Assembly: GCA_002342805.1 (NCBI GenBank)
Contig: DDQW01000006.1
Coordinates: 8,022 to 61,743 of the forward strand
From: Clostridiales bacterium UBA2432
Lineage (GTDB): Bacteria > Bacillota > Clostridia > Lachnospirales > Vallitaleaceae
Length of the DNA stretch: 53,722 bases
Direction of reading: 5' to 3'
The position numbers and the translations under genes were made by a program. Positions 7,721-16,009 of the stretch are shown here, piece by piece. The notes below the pieces were generated by a model, which searched no databases, had not been told where the DNA came from, and was given only the letters and a program-made list of their open reading frames with translations. The number at the start of each line of letters is the position of its first letter. Position 1 is the first letter of the stretch.

Positions 7721-9157
7721 TTATTTATTGAAAATATTATACGATTGCTTTAGAAGCTCGTCTGTAGTTGGTGCAATATGTCTATACACTTTTTCATTGA
7801 TTTCCTTATATATCTCAACATTTTCAGGGATTGGCATAAATGTATCACGGCGTCTTACCATTTGCTCAATGGCTTCCTGTCTGTTTTTATAAACGCCTAA
7901 TGCCAAAGCCGTACAAATAGCCGCCCCCATACTTGCAGACCCGTTGACTACATTTCTGTGAGCAGGTACTCCGAATATATCAGCAAAAATCTGCATAAAC
8001 AACTCACCATTAGACCCGCCTCCACTAACAACAATATTTGATATTTCAATTCCCAATTCATCGCACATTGCTTGAGCATTGTTTTTCATGGTAAATGCTA
8101 TACCTTCAAGAACGGAACGAAACATATGCGGACCTTTATGAGTTCCGTTAAACCCAATCATCATACCTCGTTCGTGTAAATGTGTAGGTCTCGCTAGCCA
8201 ATGCAATACGGTATATAAACCGTCACATCCAGCAGGCACATCCGAGCCTAGTACATTCAAATATTCTTCTGGTGACATATTTCGCTTGGCCGCTTCGTTG
8301 ACAATATCACTACCTAGAAGATCTTTAATCCAAGTAACTGTCGCCATTCCTCTTCGAATACCACTACTTTCATATAAGAACTCACCTTTTATTGCCCCAG
8401 GATTGCTCCAGTAATTAATAGTGTTGGGATCGTTTTTTTCTCCAACCATCATGGACGTAATATACGTACCTAGTGATACTAATATCGTTCCATCATTGAC
8501 AAGGCCAGCTCCAAGTCCTTCAACTGCCTTGTCGTTTGATGTTGATACTACCGGTATTCCTTCCGGAATTCCTGTAGCATTACTTGCAAATGCATTTACT
8601 TTTCCAAGAACCGTTGACGGATCCACTAAATCAAAAAGCATTTCTCTCGGCGTATGATAGGAATCAAAAGTCTCTTTATCTTCAAACCAGTCTAGCGTCA
8701 TCGGATCAATCGGCCATGGTCCCACATAGTTTGAACGCGTATCTTTTGTCTCTCCCGTCATTCTATGTGTCAGATATCCAGTCGTAGTCGTAACATACTT
8801 AACACTGTCATCGTCATGTTCATACGGTCTTGACAATCTTAAGTCCATCCAACTTTGAACCGGTGACGCTAGATTTCCATCTTCTTTGATAAGTGCTCGA
8901 CAACATCGAATCGATCCTAATCCAACCCCAATTATTTTGGATTTTTCATCATGGAATTTCTTAAACATCTCCTTGCAGGCTAGTTTTAAACTATCCCAAA
9001 GATCATCATCCGGGTGCTCTGCACGGTCATCTCCATACAGTTCAATCTCTCTTAACTTAACTGTATGAGAACAAACTTCCGTTCCATGTATATCAAAAAT
9101 CGCTACTTTTGTACTTTGCGTTCCACCATCAATAGCTATAATGTATTGTTCTTCCAT
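7721..9157 (-). CDS. FGGY-family carbohydrate kinase (YgcE-like)
   Basis: The 478-residue product has the FGGY actin-like ATPase fold: IDGGTQSTKVAIFD at the N-terminus (phosphate loop), the central STSNDKAVEGLGAG, and ISNIVVSGGGSNGELFMQI in the C-terminal domain. It should transfer phosphate from ATP to a sugar or polyol in the cytoplasm. An upstream ATG at 9175 is in frame, but AAAGGAG (9170-9164) lies inside those first codons and 6 nt before the ATG at 9157, so 9157 is the better start. It sits 21 bp after the SDR gene. The operon partners match E. coli ygcE and neighbours, whose substrate is not established. Confidence 0.9.
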   Translation of the reverse strand: MEEQYIIAIDGGTQSTKVAIFDIHGTEVCSHTVKLREIELYGDDRAEHPDDDLWDSLKLACKEMFKKFHDEKSKIIGVGLGSIRCCRALIKEDGNLASPVQSWMDLRLSRPYEHDDDSVKYVTTTTGYLTHRMTGETKDTRSNYVGPWPIDPMTLDWFEDKETFDSYHTPREMLFDLVDPSTVLGKVNAFASNATGIPEGIPVVSTSNDKAVEGLGAGLVNDGTILVSLGTYITSMMVGEKNDPNTINYWSNPGAIKGEFLYESSGIRRGMATVTWIKDLLGSDIVNEAAKRNMSPEEYLNVLGSDVPAGCDGLYTVLHWLARPTHLHERGMMIGFNGTHKGPHMFRSVLEGIAFTMKNNAQAMCDELGIEISNIVVSGGGSNGELFMQIFADIFGVPAHRNVVNGSASMGAAICTALALGVYKNRQEAIEQMVRRRDTFMPIPENVEIYKEINEKVYRHIAPTTDELLKQSYNIFNK

Positions 9158-9178
9158 AACCTTCTCCTTTAGCATAAA

Positions 9179-9958
9179 CTATCTCATCAAATATCCACCA
9201 TCTACTGTTAACACGGTACCGTTCACATAATTAGAGGCAGGACTCGCTAAGAATACCGTAGCTCCCATTAAATCGGCTGTATATCCCCATCTGTTTGCAG
9301 GGATATGCGCAAGAATTTCAGCATTGCGTTTCTCATCTTTACGTGTCATCTCTGTCAGCGGTGTCGCATAGTAACCCGGTGCAATCGCATTGACTTGGAT
9401 ATTAAACTGTGCCAATTCATCACACATTGATTTGGTAAGTCCAACAATACCATGCTTAGTTGCTGCATACGCCGGAGACCATTGTCCTCCAAGGAAAGAA
9501 TATAGAGATGCAATATTAATGATCTTTCCGCTTTCCTGTTTAATCATATATTTACAGGCTTCATGAATCATTTCGAAGGCAGCTGTTAAATTTATGGAAA
9601 TCATTTTATCCCATTCTTTTCTCGTATACTTCGTTACATCTTGAACATTAATGCTAATGCCTGCACAATTTATCAAAATATCAACACTACCCCATGTATT
9701 CACGCATTCATCTACAATATTCTTACATACCCCATCTGCTGTGATATCTGCTTCGATAAATTTATATTCAACACCAACATCTTCAATCAGTTTTTTTGTC
9801 GTTCCATCATCATCAACAAGACTTGGAACCATAACATTTGCCCCCGCTTTTGCCAATGCCAATGAAAAAGCCTGTCCTAATCCACCGTTTCCCCCAGTGA
9901 CAATTGCATTTTTACCTTTAAGTGAAAAAAAATCCATGTTAAAATCTGTTACGTTCAT
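9179..9958 (-). CDS. ygcW: Short-chain dehydrogenase/reductase (YgcW-like)
   Basis: A 259-residue Rossmann-fold oxidoreductase: TGGNGGLGQAF (NAD(P) binding, about residues 17-27), NCAG, catalytic Tyr-Lys in YAATKHG (about 159-165) with the upstream Ser, and the C-terminal VDGGYLMR. MDFFSLKGK near the start, LGGQWSPAYAATKH, and HIPANRWGYTADLMGA strongly recall E. coli YgcW. It likely oxidises or reduces a sugar-derived alcohol/ketone with NAD(P). AGGAGG lies 6 nt before the ATG. It lies 3 bp after the ETF alpha gene and 21 bp before the kinase, so tight co-expression is likely. Confidence 0.92.
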   Translation of the reverse strand: MNVTDFNMDFFSLKGKNAIVTGGNGGLGQAFSLALAKAGANVMVPSLVDDDGTTKKLIEDVGVEYKFIEADITADGVCKNIVDECVNTWGSVDILINCAGISINVQDVTKYTRKEWDKMISINLTAAFEMIHEACKYMIKQESGKIINIASLYSFLGGQWSPAYAATKHGIVGLTKSMCDELAQFNIQVNAIAPGYYATPLTEMTRKDEKRNAEILAHIPANRWGYTADLMGATVFLASPASNYVNGTVLTVDGGYLMR

Positions 9959-9961
9959 ATT

Positions 9962-10912
9962 CTACCTCCTAAAATCATTATTTTTTATTTTTGCAAGAAG
10001 TTTATCAATAAACTCAAATGCATCTCCTTCGACAACTAAGTCCGAAAGTGAACATATCGGCGCATTTTTATTGGTGTTTACAGAAATAATATGCTCAACA
10101 TTTTTTAAGCCTTCAACATGCTGGATAGCACCATTAATACCAAGGGCAATATACAGCTTCGGATTAACTGTTCTCCCTGATTGTCCTACCTGAATACTTC
10201 TAGTTGCAATTCCTTTATCGATAATCTTCCTACTAGCTGACACTTGACCATTTAGTTGACTTGCCAATGCTTCTAATTTTTCGAAATTTTTTATTGTACC
10301 TCCTCCACCTGAGATAAGCACTTCACTATCTCGGATATCATAGCTTTGAACTTTTTCTCTTTTATCAATAAGTTTTAATTGGCTTTTTCTTAAGTGTTTT
10401 GGGATGTACATAATCTTTTGTGTTTCTTTTGGTAATATTTGGTCATATGAAAATACATTTTCTCTTACACTCATCATTGTCGGTCCCTTGCCTTGCTTTA
10501 CAATTCCGGCCATAATCTTACCACTAAATGCCGGTCGAACCATTTCAAGAAGTTCATCTTTCAAATGTATCGCAGTCACATCCGCGACTAGGCCTACATG
10601 AAGTCGCATGGCCAGCCTTGGTGCAAGCATTCTACCAAAATTTGTTGCCGGTATAAGAATACAATCAAAATCATATTTCTGTTGAAGTTCTTCTAAAATA
10701 TCTGTAATTACCATGGCATCTTTATCAAAAATCTTGTCATCTGTGATCTGAATAAGATTGTCAACATAGCCTATAGTTTCTAAACATTGATGATTAATCG
10801 CAACTCCATATATTTCAGAACCTTCTTCACCATATATTTGTCGGATAACTTCTAAAAGATCTATTGAATTTTTATTGTTTTCTTTATCAAGGTAAATCAT
10901 ACTTTTTTTCAT
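9962..10912 (-). CDS. Electron transfer flavoprotein, alpha subunit (YgcQ-like)
   Basis: A 316-residue ETF alpha. The C-terminal FAD-binding domain is clear: VGQSGRTVNPKLYIALGI, GAIQHVEG and SVNTNKNAPI. The N-terminal half is the usual alpha/beta domain packing against the beta subunit. With ETF beta it carries electrons from a flavin dehydrogenase to a quinone or another acceptor. It is encoded between ETF beta (36 bp upstream) and the SDR (3 bp downstream). The partner dehydrogenase is likely the FAD-linked oxidase encoded first in the operon. No ETF:quinone oxidoreductase or ferredoxin gene (compare FixC/FixX) is present here. Confidence 0.92.
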   Translation of the reverse strand: MKKSMIYLDKENNKNSIDLLEVIRQIYGEEGSEIYGVAINHQCLETIGYVDNLIQITDDKIFDKDAMVITDILEELQQKYDFDCILIPATNFGRMLAPRLAMRLHVGLVADVTAIHLKDELLEMVRPAFSGKIMAGIVKQGKGPTMMSVRENVFSYDQILPKETQKIMYIPKHLRKSQLKLIDKREKVQSYDIRDSEVLISGGGGTIKNFEKLEALASQLNGQVSASRKIIDKGIATRSIQVGQSGRTVNPKLYIALGINGAIQHVEGLKNVEHIISVNTNKNAPICSLSDLVVEGDAFEFIDKLLAKIKNNDFRR

Positions 10913-10948
10913 TCTATCTAATCCTTTTTAAATAACTCGGTATATATT

Positions 10949-11743
10949 TTATATAAATCCTTTTTCCTGCAAGAACGCATATACGGTGTTAATACCTTGA
11001 TCATCATTTGTTACAACAACCTTGTCTCTTTTTTCGTATTCCTTGACAAACGTTTTATTGACTTTTGTCTTTGAACCCTTTAATCCAATCTCAAAAGGTT
11101 CAAAGCCTAGGTCATTATTTGTAATTACATGAATACTGTCAGTGACGTCTTTATTCATATCTTCGTACTTTATGTATGGCAGCTTATATCCACTTTCTTT
11201 TCGAAGGCTAAGTATTCCGGGCAGTTGCATCTCATATGTCGCCACTTCCGAATCAAAGTCCACGGTAAAAACGGCTTTAGTTGTGTCTAGTAATTGCTCA
11301 TCAATATGAATTACATTTGACATCTGACTCATATCAAGGAGCTCTCCTAATTGGGCCGGTACATGGGAAGTATCACCATCAATAGCATGCGTTCCGGTGA
11401 GTATGATATCGTAAGATAAGGTCTGCACATACTTTGCCAACACTTTACTGGTAGCATAGCTATCACTACCTGAGAACAGTTTATCCGTAATAAGGTTAAC
11501 ACGATCAACCCCAACTCTCACCAAGTCATAAATAAGAGGTCTAACTGATTCCGGTGCCATAGAAACAACCTCAACCGTAGTGCCTGGATATAAGTGTTTT
11601 ATTTTTAATGCAACTCCGACACTGCTGGCATCGTCAGGATTTAAGATCATCCTGACGTTTTCTCTTACCACCGTGTTTGTATCAAAATCATATTTAAATT
11701 TGTCAACGTCCGGTACAATTTTAACCATACATAATATTTTCAT
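10949..11743 (-). CDS. Electron transfer flavoprotein, beta subunit (YgcR-like)
   Basis: A 264-residue ETF beta: MKILCMVKIVPDVD start, NPDDASSVGVALKIK (where canonical ETFs have NPxDxxAxExAL), LTGTHAIDGDTSHVPAQLGELL (nucleotide-binding region) and QLPGILSLRKESGYKLPYI. It forms a heterodimer with the ETF alpha encoded just downstream. It begins 2 bp after the stop of the FAD-linked oxidase gene with GAGG before the ATG, suggesting translational coupling. The order oxidase-beta-alpha supports one electron-transfer module. Confidence 0.92.
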   Translation of the reverse strand: MKILCMVKIVPDVDKFKYDFDTNTVVRENVRMILNPDDASSVGVALKIKHLYPGTTVEVVSMAPESVRPLIYDLVRVGVDRVNLITDKLFSGSDSYATSKVLAKYVQTLSYDIILTGTHAIDGDTSHVPAQLGELLDMSQMSNVIHIDEQLLDTTKAVFTVDFDSEVATYEMQLPGILSLRKESGYKLPYIKYEDMNKDVTDSIHVITNNDLGFEPFEIGLKGSKTKVNKTFVKEYEKRDKVVVTNDDQGINTVYAFLQEKGFI

Positions 11744-11745
11744 AC

Positions 11746-13230
11746 TTAACCTCTGTATATATACTTTTGAATAGCTTCTTTCTGTGGGAAAATCGTTCCA
11801 TAATTCATGATTCCCTTGGGGTCAAAACTTTCTTTGAGCTTCTCAAGCATATAAAACGCTGAACCATGTTCTTGCTCTGCCCACTCATTTCTATATTTAC
11901 CAATTCCATGATGGTGACACATAGATCCACCCATTCTAAGGGTCTCTTCAACAATAATTTTTTGTATCGGATGATGATATATAAGAAGTTCATCTTCCGG
12001 AGCACAATTAATTTCATAATTATAAACAAAGTACATGTTCGTTCCATTAAGATAACTGTGAGAAGAATGTCCTCCTAACATAGTTAATTCATGAGCTCGA
12101 GGAAATTCATTTCTAACACGTTCAATAACATTATTGTAAATCTTAGGAATTGTCTCCCAGTCAGCAGAAATCTCTGTCGTATATCCAGCGTGAGCATCAT
12201 TTTCTATCATGCCTTCATACTCATCATCAATATCTTGTTGTGACCAGTTTAAATTATCAAACCAATCACTGATAAGCTGACTGTCCACTTGCTTGATAAT
12301 ACCATCTTTGAATTTTTCTGTTGCTTCTTCAATCGCCTTACCTGTTGCTTCTACAATTCCTTTAGGACCTTCCGCCATAAACAACAAGACACATTTATTA
12401 TCGTGAAAATGATAGAAATGCTGAGCCGCATCTTCTTCAGAATATGTTCTTGCAACGGATGGTCTGAAACCATTAACCATGACTTCTCGAAGAACTTTAA
12501 TTCCCGTTTCAACATCATTGATCAAATATCCATAGAATTTGTTATTCTCAGGATAGAATTTAAATATTTTGATAGTAACTTCAGTGATATAGCAAAGAGT
12601 TCCCTCATTACCAATCGCGATATGTCGTATGTCCGGTCCGCCTGCGCGTCTGGATACATTTTTGATTCTTGAAATATGACCATCCGGAAATACACATTCA
12701 AGCCCAACAACCATATCTTCAATTCCGCCATAGAGGGTAGAAAATTGTCCGATACTTCGTGTCGCCAATAATCCACCATACTTTGCCACCGGTTTTGACT
12801 GTGGAGAGTGTCCTGTAGTATAACCAATTTTTCTAAGTTCATCTTCTAGATCTTGAAGAGCAACCCCTGCTTGAACTGTCGCCTGGGAATTATAAGGGTC
12901 AATCTTAAGTATCTTATCCATATACAGGGCGTCAATAACAATGGTAAGATCTTTCCAATTTTCCAGGCCACCTTCTGTTGCTGTTTTTCCTCCTCTTGGA
13001 ATAACATTGATTAGATTTTCGTTACAGAATTTTAGAAGTTCACTAACTTCTTCAGCTGACTTCGGATAAACAATAGCCACCGGTGTCGGAACATCTAGTA
13101 CTTTTCTTGCCTTTGCATATTTCTTGTATCTGTCTGCTGATGCATCATATAAGTCGTCCGGGTTTGTATTAATCTGCTCTTGCCCTAGCATTTCCATTAG
13201 TTTTTGAATTATCTGATCTTTACTTAACAT
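11746..13230 (-). CDS. ygcU: FAD-linked oxidase/dehydrogenase (YgcU-like)
   Basis: A 494-residue protein with an N-terminal FAD-binding type 4 domain (about residues 45-230; PRGGKTATEGG, TGHSPQSKP, ATRSIGQFSTLYG, GNEGTLCYITEV) and a C-terminal FAD-oxidase domain ending with HHHGIGKYRNEW and FDPKGIMNYGTIFP. These blocks match E. coli YgcU closely. The family (alkyldihydroxyacetone-phosphate synthase, glycolate and D-lactate dehydrogenases) usually acts on 2-hydroxy acids or related alcohols; adjacent ETF genes suggest ETF as acceptor. First gene of the operon, AGGAGG 4-5 nt before the ATG, consensus promoter upstream. Confidence 0.93.
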   Translation of the reverse strand: MLSKDQIIQKLMEMLGQEQINTNPDDLYDASADRYKKYAKARKVLDVPTPVAIVYPKSAEEVSELLKFCNENLINVIPRGGKTATEGGLENWKDLTIVIDALYMDKILKIDPYNSQATVQAGVALQDLEDELRKIGYTTGHSPQSKPVAKYGGLLATRSIGQFSTLYGGIEDMVVGLECVFPDGHISRIKNVSRRAGGPDIRHIAIGNEGTLCYITEVTIKIFKFYPENNKFYGYLINDVETGIKVLREVMVNGFRPSVARTYSEEDAAQHFYHFHDNKCVLLFMAEGPKGIVEATGKAIEEATEKFKDGIIKQVDSQLISDWFDNLNWSQQDIDDEYEGMIENDAHAGYTTEISADWETIPKIYNNVIERVRNEFPRAHELTMLGGHSSHSYLNGTNMYFVYNYEINCAPEDELLIYHHPIQKIIVEETLRMGGSMCHHHGIGKYRNEWAEQEHGSAFYMLEKLKESFDPKGIMNYGTIFPQKEAIQKYIYRG

Positions 13231-13275
13231 TTTGCCTCCTATATTTCTTAAATGACATGTTTTGCTTCTGTACTA

Positions 13276-13304
13276 AGTATATAAAAACAAGTCTTATATG
13301 TCAA
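13276..13304 (-). promoter_or_regulatory. Promoter of the ygc-like operon
   Basis: On the minus strand TTGACA (13304-13299), a 17-bp spacer and TATACT (13281-13276), near-consensus, 45 bp upstream of the ygcU-like ATG. Palindrome 1 ends 8 bp upstream of the -35. Confidence 0.85.
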
Positions 13305-13311
13305 GAAAAAT

Positions 13312-13327
13312 ATAGAAAGTTTTCTAT
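13312..13327. promoter_or_regulatory. Palindromic operator 1 (likely RpiR site)
   Basis: ATAGAAA-GT-TTTCTAT, perfect 7-bp arms around GT, immediately upstream of the operon -35. It shares the core GAAA-GT-TTTC with a second palindrome whose centre is exactly 40 bp away. Confidence 0.7.
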
Positions 13328-13350
13328 TTATTTTCATTTATATATACTTT

Positions 13351-13368
13351 AATGGAAAGTTTTCCATT
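13351..13368. promoter_or_regulatory. Palindromic operator 2 (likely RpiR site)
   Basis: AATGGAAA-GT-TTTCCATT, perfect 8-bp arms around GT, same core as operator 1. It lies between the operon promoter and the RpiR gene promoter, so it could serve both. The rest of 13381-13500 is A/T-rich with no other feature recognised. Confidence 0.7.
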
Positions 13369-13501
13369 TTCTTTTATGGATTTTTTATATTTTTATGTGC
13401 ATTTTTCACAAATCACCTTTTTCAAAATACGAAAAATAAATATGTCCGGAAACCTTCATCCGTTTCAATTTTCTCGATCCAAACAATTATTACCACCTTA
13501 C

Positions 13502-13530
13502 TTTACAAACATTATTTCTAGTGCTAAAAT
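13502..13530 (+). promoter_or_regulatory. Promoter of the RpiR-family regulator gene
   Basis: TTTACA, 17-bp spacer, TAAAAT with an extended TGC ahead of the -10. It is 41 bp upstream of the ATG at 13571, with AGGAGA as ribosome binding site. Confidence 0.6.
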
Positions 13531-13570
13531 CATATAACATTCAATTATAAACGAATAGGAGAGATTCTTC

Positions 13571-14290
13571 ATGATTAATATAGATTTTACTAATTTAAAT
13601 ACTTTAGAAAAAAAAATCTACGATAAGCTTATGGAATTTTCCAAGTCTAACGAAAGATTTAGAATTACTCAAGCAGCTGAGCTTTGCGGGTGTTCAGTCT
13701 CCAAAATATCAAAATTTGTGAAAAAACTGGGATTCTCTAATTTTAAACAGTATCTTGATTTTTTATATGGAATCGAAGCACCAAAAGATCTCTATTCCAA
13801 TGAACTAAATCGAATCAAAGGTTTTATTGATGATTTTGATTCCTCTTTAACAGATGAATTTCTGGATTTAATCATGTCACATAACAAGATTGTCTTTTTC
13901 GGATACGGCCCTTCCTTACTTTGTGCCCAATATTTCGAATATCGATTACGAACATGTTCAAACAAGACGGTCATGGCAGTATCGGATGAAATATCTGTAC
14001 TTTCCATGGTTGACGAAAACACCTTGCTTGTAATTCTTACCGTAACCGGTACGTTTAAATCTTTTGAACATGTCTATCATGACGCCAAACAAAAAGCTTG
14101 TGATGTAGCTATTGTTGTCGAAGAATATAACACCTCACTTTTTTATCAATGTGATAAGATTTTCTGGTTATCAAAGGTATCTCAACCCGATTATCTGAAA
14201 CCCTATGAAAAATCCAGAACTATTTTCTTTATTTTTTTAGAGGAAGTCATTCAAAAGATGCAAGAGAATAATAGAGCGATTGACAATTAA
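13571..14290 (+). CDS. RpiR/MurR-family transcriptional regulator
   Basis: A 239-residue regulator with an N-terminal helix-turn-helix (about residues 30-62; FRITQAAELCGCSVSKISKFVKKLGF) and a C-terminal SIS sugar-phosphate-binding domain (about 100-235). RpiR proteins bind phosphosugars through the SIS domain. Here the natural inducer would be the phosphorylated product of the FGGY kinase; this is inference. It is divergent from the ygc-like operon with a 340-bp gap holding two palindromes that fit a dimeric HTH protein. The SIS domain looks complete, so it is probably a working sensor. Confidence 0.92.
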   Translation: MINIDFTNLNTLEKKIYDKLMEFSKSNERFRITQAAELCGCSVSKISKFVKKLGFSNFKQYLDFLYGIEAPKDLYSNELNRIKGFIDDFDSSLTDEFLDLIMSHNKIVFFGYGPSLLCAQYFEYRLRTCSNKTVMAVSDEISVLSMVDENTLLVILTVTGTFKSFEHVYHDAKQKACDVAIVVEEYNTSLFYQCDKIFWLSKVSQPDYLKPYEKSRTIFFIFLEEVIQKMQENNRAIDN

Positions 14291-14321
14291 ATTGGATAAC
14301 TCTAGTCGTATAAAAAGCCGC

Positions 14322-14349
14322 AAAAAAAAGGAACCTCTTTCGAGATTCC
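14322..14349 (-). terminator. Terminator of tRNA-Thr
   Basis: On the minus strand a GGAA.CTC-GAAA-GAG.TTCC hairpin (tetraloop GAAA, one internal mismatch) is followed by eight T, three bases after the tRNA end. The opposing RpiR gene stops about 30 bp away. Confidence 0.85.
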
Positions 14350-14352
14350 TTG

Positions 14353-14425
14353 AGCTCTTAACCGGATTCGAACCGGTGACCTCATCCTTACCATGGATGC
14401 GCGCTACCTCCTGTGCCATAAGAGC
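14353..14425 (-). tRNA. tRNA-Thr (anticodon GGT)
   Basis: A 73-nt cloverleaf: acceptor GCTCTTA/TAAGAGC, D arm GCAC-AGGAGGTA-GCGC, anticodon stem CATCC/GGATG with loop ATGGTAA (anticodon GGT, reading ACC/ACT), variable AGGTC, T arm ACCGG-TTCGAAT-CCGGT, discriminator T. The CCA end is not encoded. The D stem has an A12-C23 mismatch in an otherwise perfect structure. It has its own promoter inside the sigH 3' end and its own terminator. Confidence 0.96.
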
Positions 14426-14446
14426 TTACTGCCTACTGCCTTTTCT

Positions 14447-14474
14447 ATTATACACAATTATACATTTTTTTCAA
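14447..14474 (-). promoter_or_regulatory. Promoter of tRNA-Thr
   Basis: TTGAAA, 16-bp spacer, TATAAT on the minus strand; the -35 lies inside the last codons of sigH. The tRNA begins 22 bp after the -10. Confidence 0.75.
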
Positions 14475-15096
14475 GTAGTATTTTTTCAACTTTTTTCTTG
14501 ATTCGCTGCAAAGCGTTGTCAATAGACTTGATCGGCTTATTCATAATCGCTGCAACTTCTGTATAACTGGTGCCGTCGATATATAATTGTAAAACTTCTT
14601 TTTCAAAATTACTTAGTTTTTTTGCAAGTTCATGTTCAATGATATGAAGATTTTCTCGACCGATTAAGAGCTCTTCCGGATTGCTGATTTTTTCATTGGA
14701 TACAGAATCCATCAGTTCCGGACGATCTTCATCATCTTGATACGAGGGTTTATTCAAAGATACATATGTGTTTAAGGGCATATGCTTTTGTCGCGTTGCC
14801 GCTTTAACCGCTGTAATCATTTGCCGGGTAATACATAAATCCGCAAAGGAAAAGAAGCTGGCTTCTTTATTCGGATTGTAATCGCGTATGGCTTTGAACA
14901 AACCAATCATACCTTCTTGGATAATATCTTCTTTACTTGCTCCCATTAAAAAATATGTTTTGGCTTTTTTTTCAACGAGTAATTTATATTTATTCATTAA
15001 AAAATCTATGGCTAAATCATTCTTTTGACGAATATGTTCGACTAACTCTTCATCTACCATTGACTGAAACTCTTCTAACTGCTGTGCTTGCTCCAA
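14458..15096 (-). CDS. sigH: RNA polymerase sporulation sigma factor SigH
   Basis: A 212-residue sigma-70 family protein: region 2 with ASKEDIIQEGMIGLFKAIRDY and SFADLCITRQMITAVKAATRQKHMPLN (about residues 51-108), and region 4 with SYTEVAAIMNKPIKSIDNALQRIKKK. The ITRQ(M/I)ITA(V/I)K.ATRQKH(M/I)PLN block is specific to sigma-H (Spo0H), which directs early-sporulation and transition-state genes. The start is read as TTG at 15096 because GGAGG lies 7 nt upstream; the ATG at 15060 has none. It follows rlmB by 55 bp. Its presence supports an endospore-forming lineage. Confidence 0.95.
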   Translation of the reverse strand: MEQAQQLEEFQSMVDEELVEHIRQKNDLAIDFLMNKYKLLVEKKAKTYFLMGASKEDIIQEGMIGLFKAIRDYNPNKEASFFSFADLCITRQMITAVKAATRQKHMPLNTYVSLNKPSYQDDEDRPELMDSVSNEKISNPEELLIGRENLHIIEHELAKKLSNFEKEVLQLYIDGTSYTEVAAIMNKPIKSIDNALQRIKKKVEKILLEKNV

Positions 15097-15151
15097 GTCA
15101 TCGCCTCCACTCTTATACTATTCATTATCATGTACCTTAAAGTATATCATG

Positions 15152-15961
15152 TTATCCTAGGCGTTGTCTATATCCTTCATACATAAGAACAGCTGCTGCT
15201 ACAGAAGCGTTTAAGGAGGATATATCCCCTTGCATTGGAATCTGGGCTACAAAGTCACAATGCTCGCGGACAAGCTTTGATAAGCCCTCTCCTTCGCCTC
15301 CTATGACGATTGCTATGGCACCCTTCATATCCACATCATACATCACTTGGCCATCCATATCTGCTCCGACAATCCATAACCCTTTATCTTTTAACTCTTG
15401 TATGGTTTTAGATATATTGGTTACTTTACAGACGGGTGTATATTCTATAGCACCTGCACTTGTTTTAACAACCGTTTCAGTCAAACCAACAGCACGTCGT
15501 TTCGGAATAATGACACCATGTACACCAACAACATTGGCTGTACGAATAATTGCACCTAAATTATGGGGATCCTCAACACCATCTAAAATCATGATATAGG
15601 GTGATTCACCTTTTTTCTCAGCAATGGCTAAAATATCATCAATCGATACATAATCATAGGCCGCAACATAAGCTACAACCCCTTGATGTTTTTGAGAATT
15701 TGCACGCGCATCTAAACGATCTTTGGACTCAAAGTTAATGACAATACCTTTTTTTCTCGCTTTTGCGATAATACCTTTAAGCGGGCCATCTTTACTGATT
15801 TGATCTTGTATAAATAGTTTATCAATACTTCGATCAGCTTTTAGGGCCTCGTTAACAGCATTTCTTCCCTCAATGATAAGCGATGAATTATCACCTTCTT
15901 GATTATTATTCATGTCCATATTTGTTTCCTTATTTATTTCCTTATTTATTTCATTATTCAT
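15152..15961 (-). CDS. rlmB: 23S rRNA (guanosine-2'-O-)-methyltransferase, RlmB type
   Basis: A 269-residue SpoU-family trefoil-knot methyltransferase. SLIIEGRNAVNEAL opens the substrate-binding domain; the SAM knot motifs are LDGVEDPHNLGAIIRTA, IVIGGEGEGLSKLV and IPMQGDISSLNASVAAAVLMYEG. In characterised relatives it 2'-O-methylates G2251 (E. coli numbering) of 23S rRNA. The first 25 residues are an Asn/Glu/Lys-rich tail encoded by a short 12-bp tandem repeat (GAAATAAATAAG-like units) and are probably disordered. It lies between the flippase and sigH in the conserved cysS-mrnC-rlmB-sigH order. Confidence 0.94.
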   Translation of the reverse strand: MNNEINKEINKETNMDMNNNQEGDNSSLIIEGRNAVNEALKADRSIDKLFIQDQISKDGPLKGIIAKARKKGIVINFESKDRLDARANSQKHQGVVAYVAAYDYVSIDDILAIAEKKGESPYIMILDGVEDPHNLGAIIRTANVVGVHGVIIPKRRAVGLTETVVKTSAGAIEYTPVCKVTNISKTIQELKDKGLWIVGADMDGQVMYDVDMKGAIAIVIGGEGEGLSKLVREHCDFVAQIPMQGDISSLNASVAAAVLMYEGYRQRLG

Positions 15962-16009
15962 TATAGTCCTTCTTCCTTTTTCCTCTTATTTTATTGGCAT
16001 ATTGTTCAA

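Noticed and set aside
9651..10193. 180-residue plus-strand open frame across the SDR and ETF alpha genes
   Set aside because: It lies fully antisense to two confidently assigned genes, has no ribosome binding site and its product matches nothing; it is a shadow of their codon pattern.
12289..12672. 127-residue plus-strand open frame inside the YgcU-like gene
   Set aside because: Antisense to strongly conserved FAD-oxidase sequence; Phe/Asn/Ile-rich, no ribosome binding site.
13352..13537. 61-residue plus-strand open frame in the RpiR/ygc intergenic region
   Set aside because: It begins inside palindrome 2 and spans the RpiR promoter; Phe-rich product, no ribosome binding site, so treated as non-coding.
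15900..15961. Short tandem repeat at the start of rlmB as a CRISPR or satellite
   Set aside because: Only two to three imperfect 12-bp units within a coding region; no spacers or repeats of CRISPR length.
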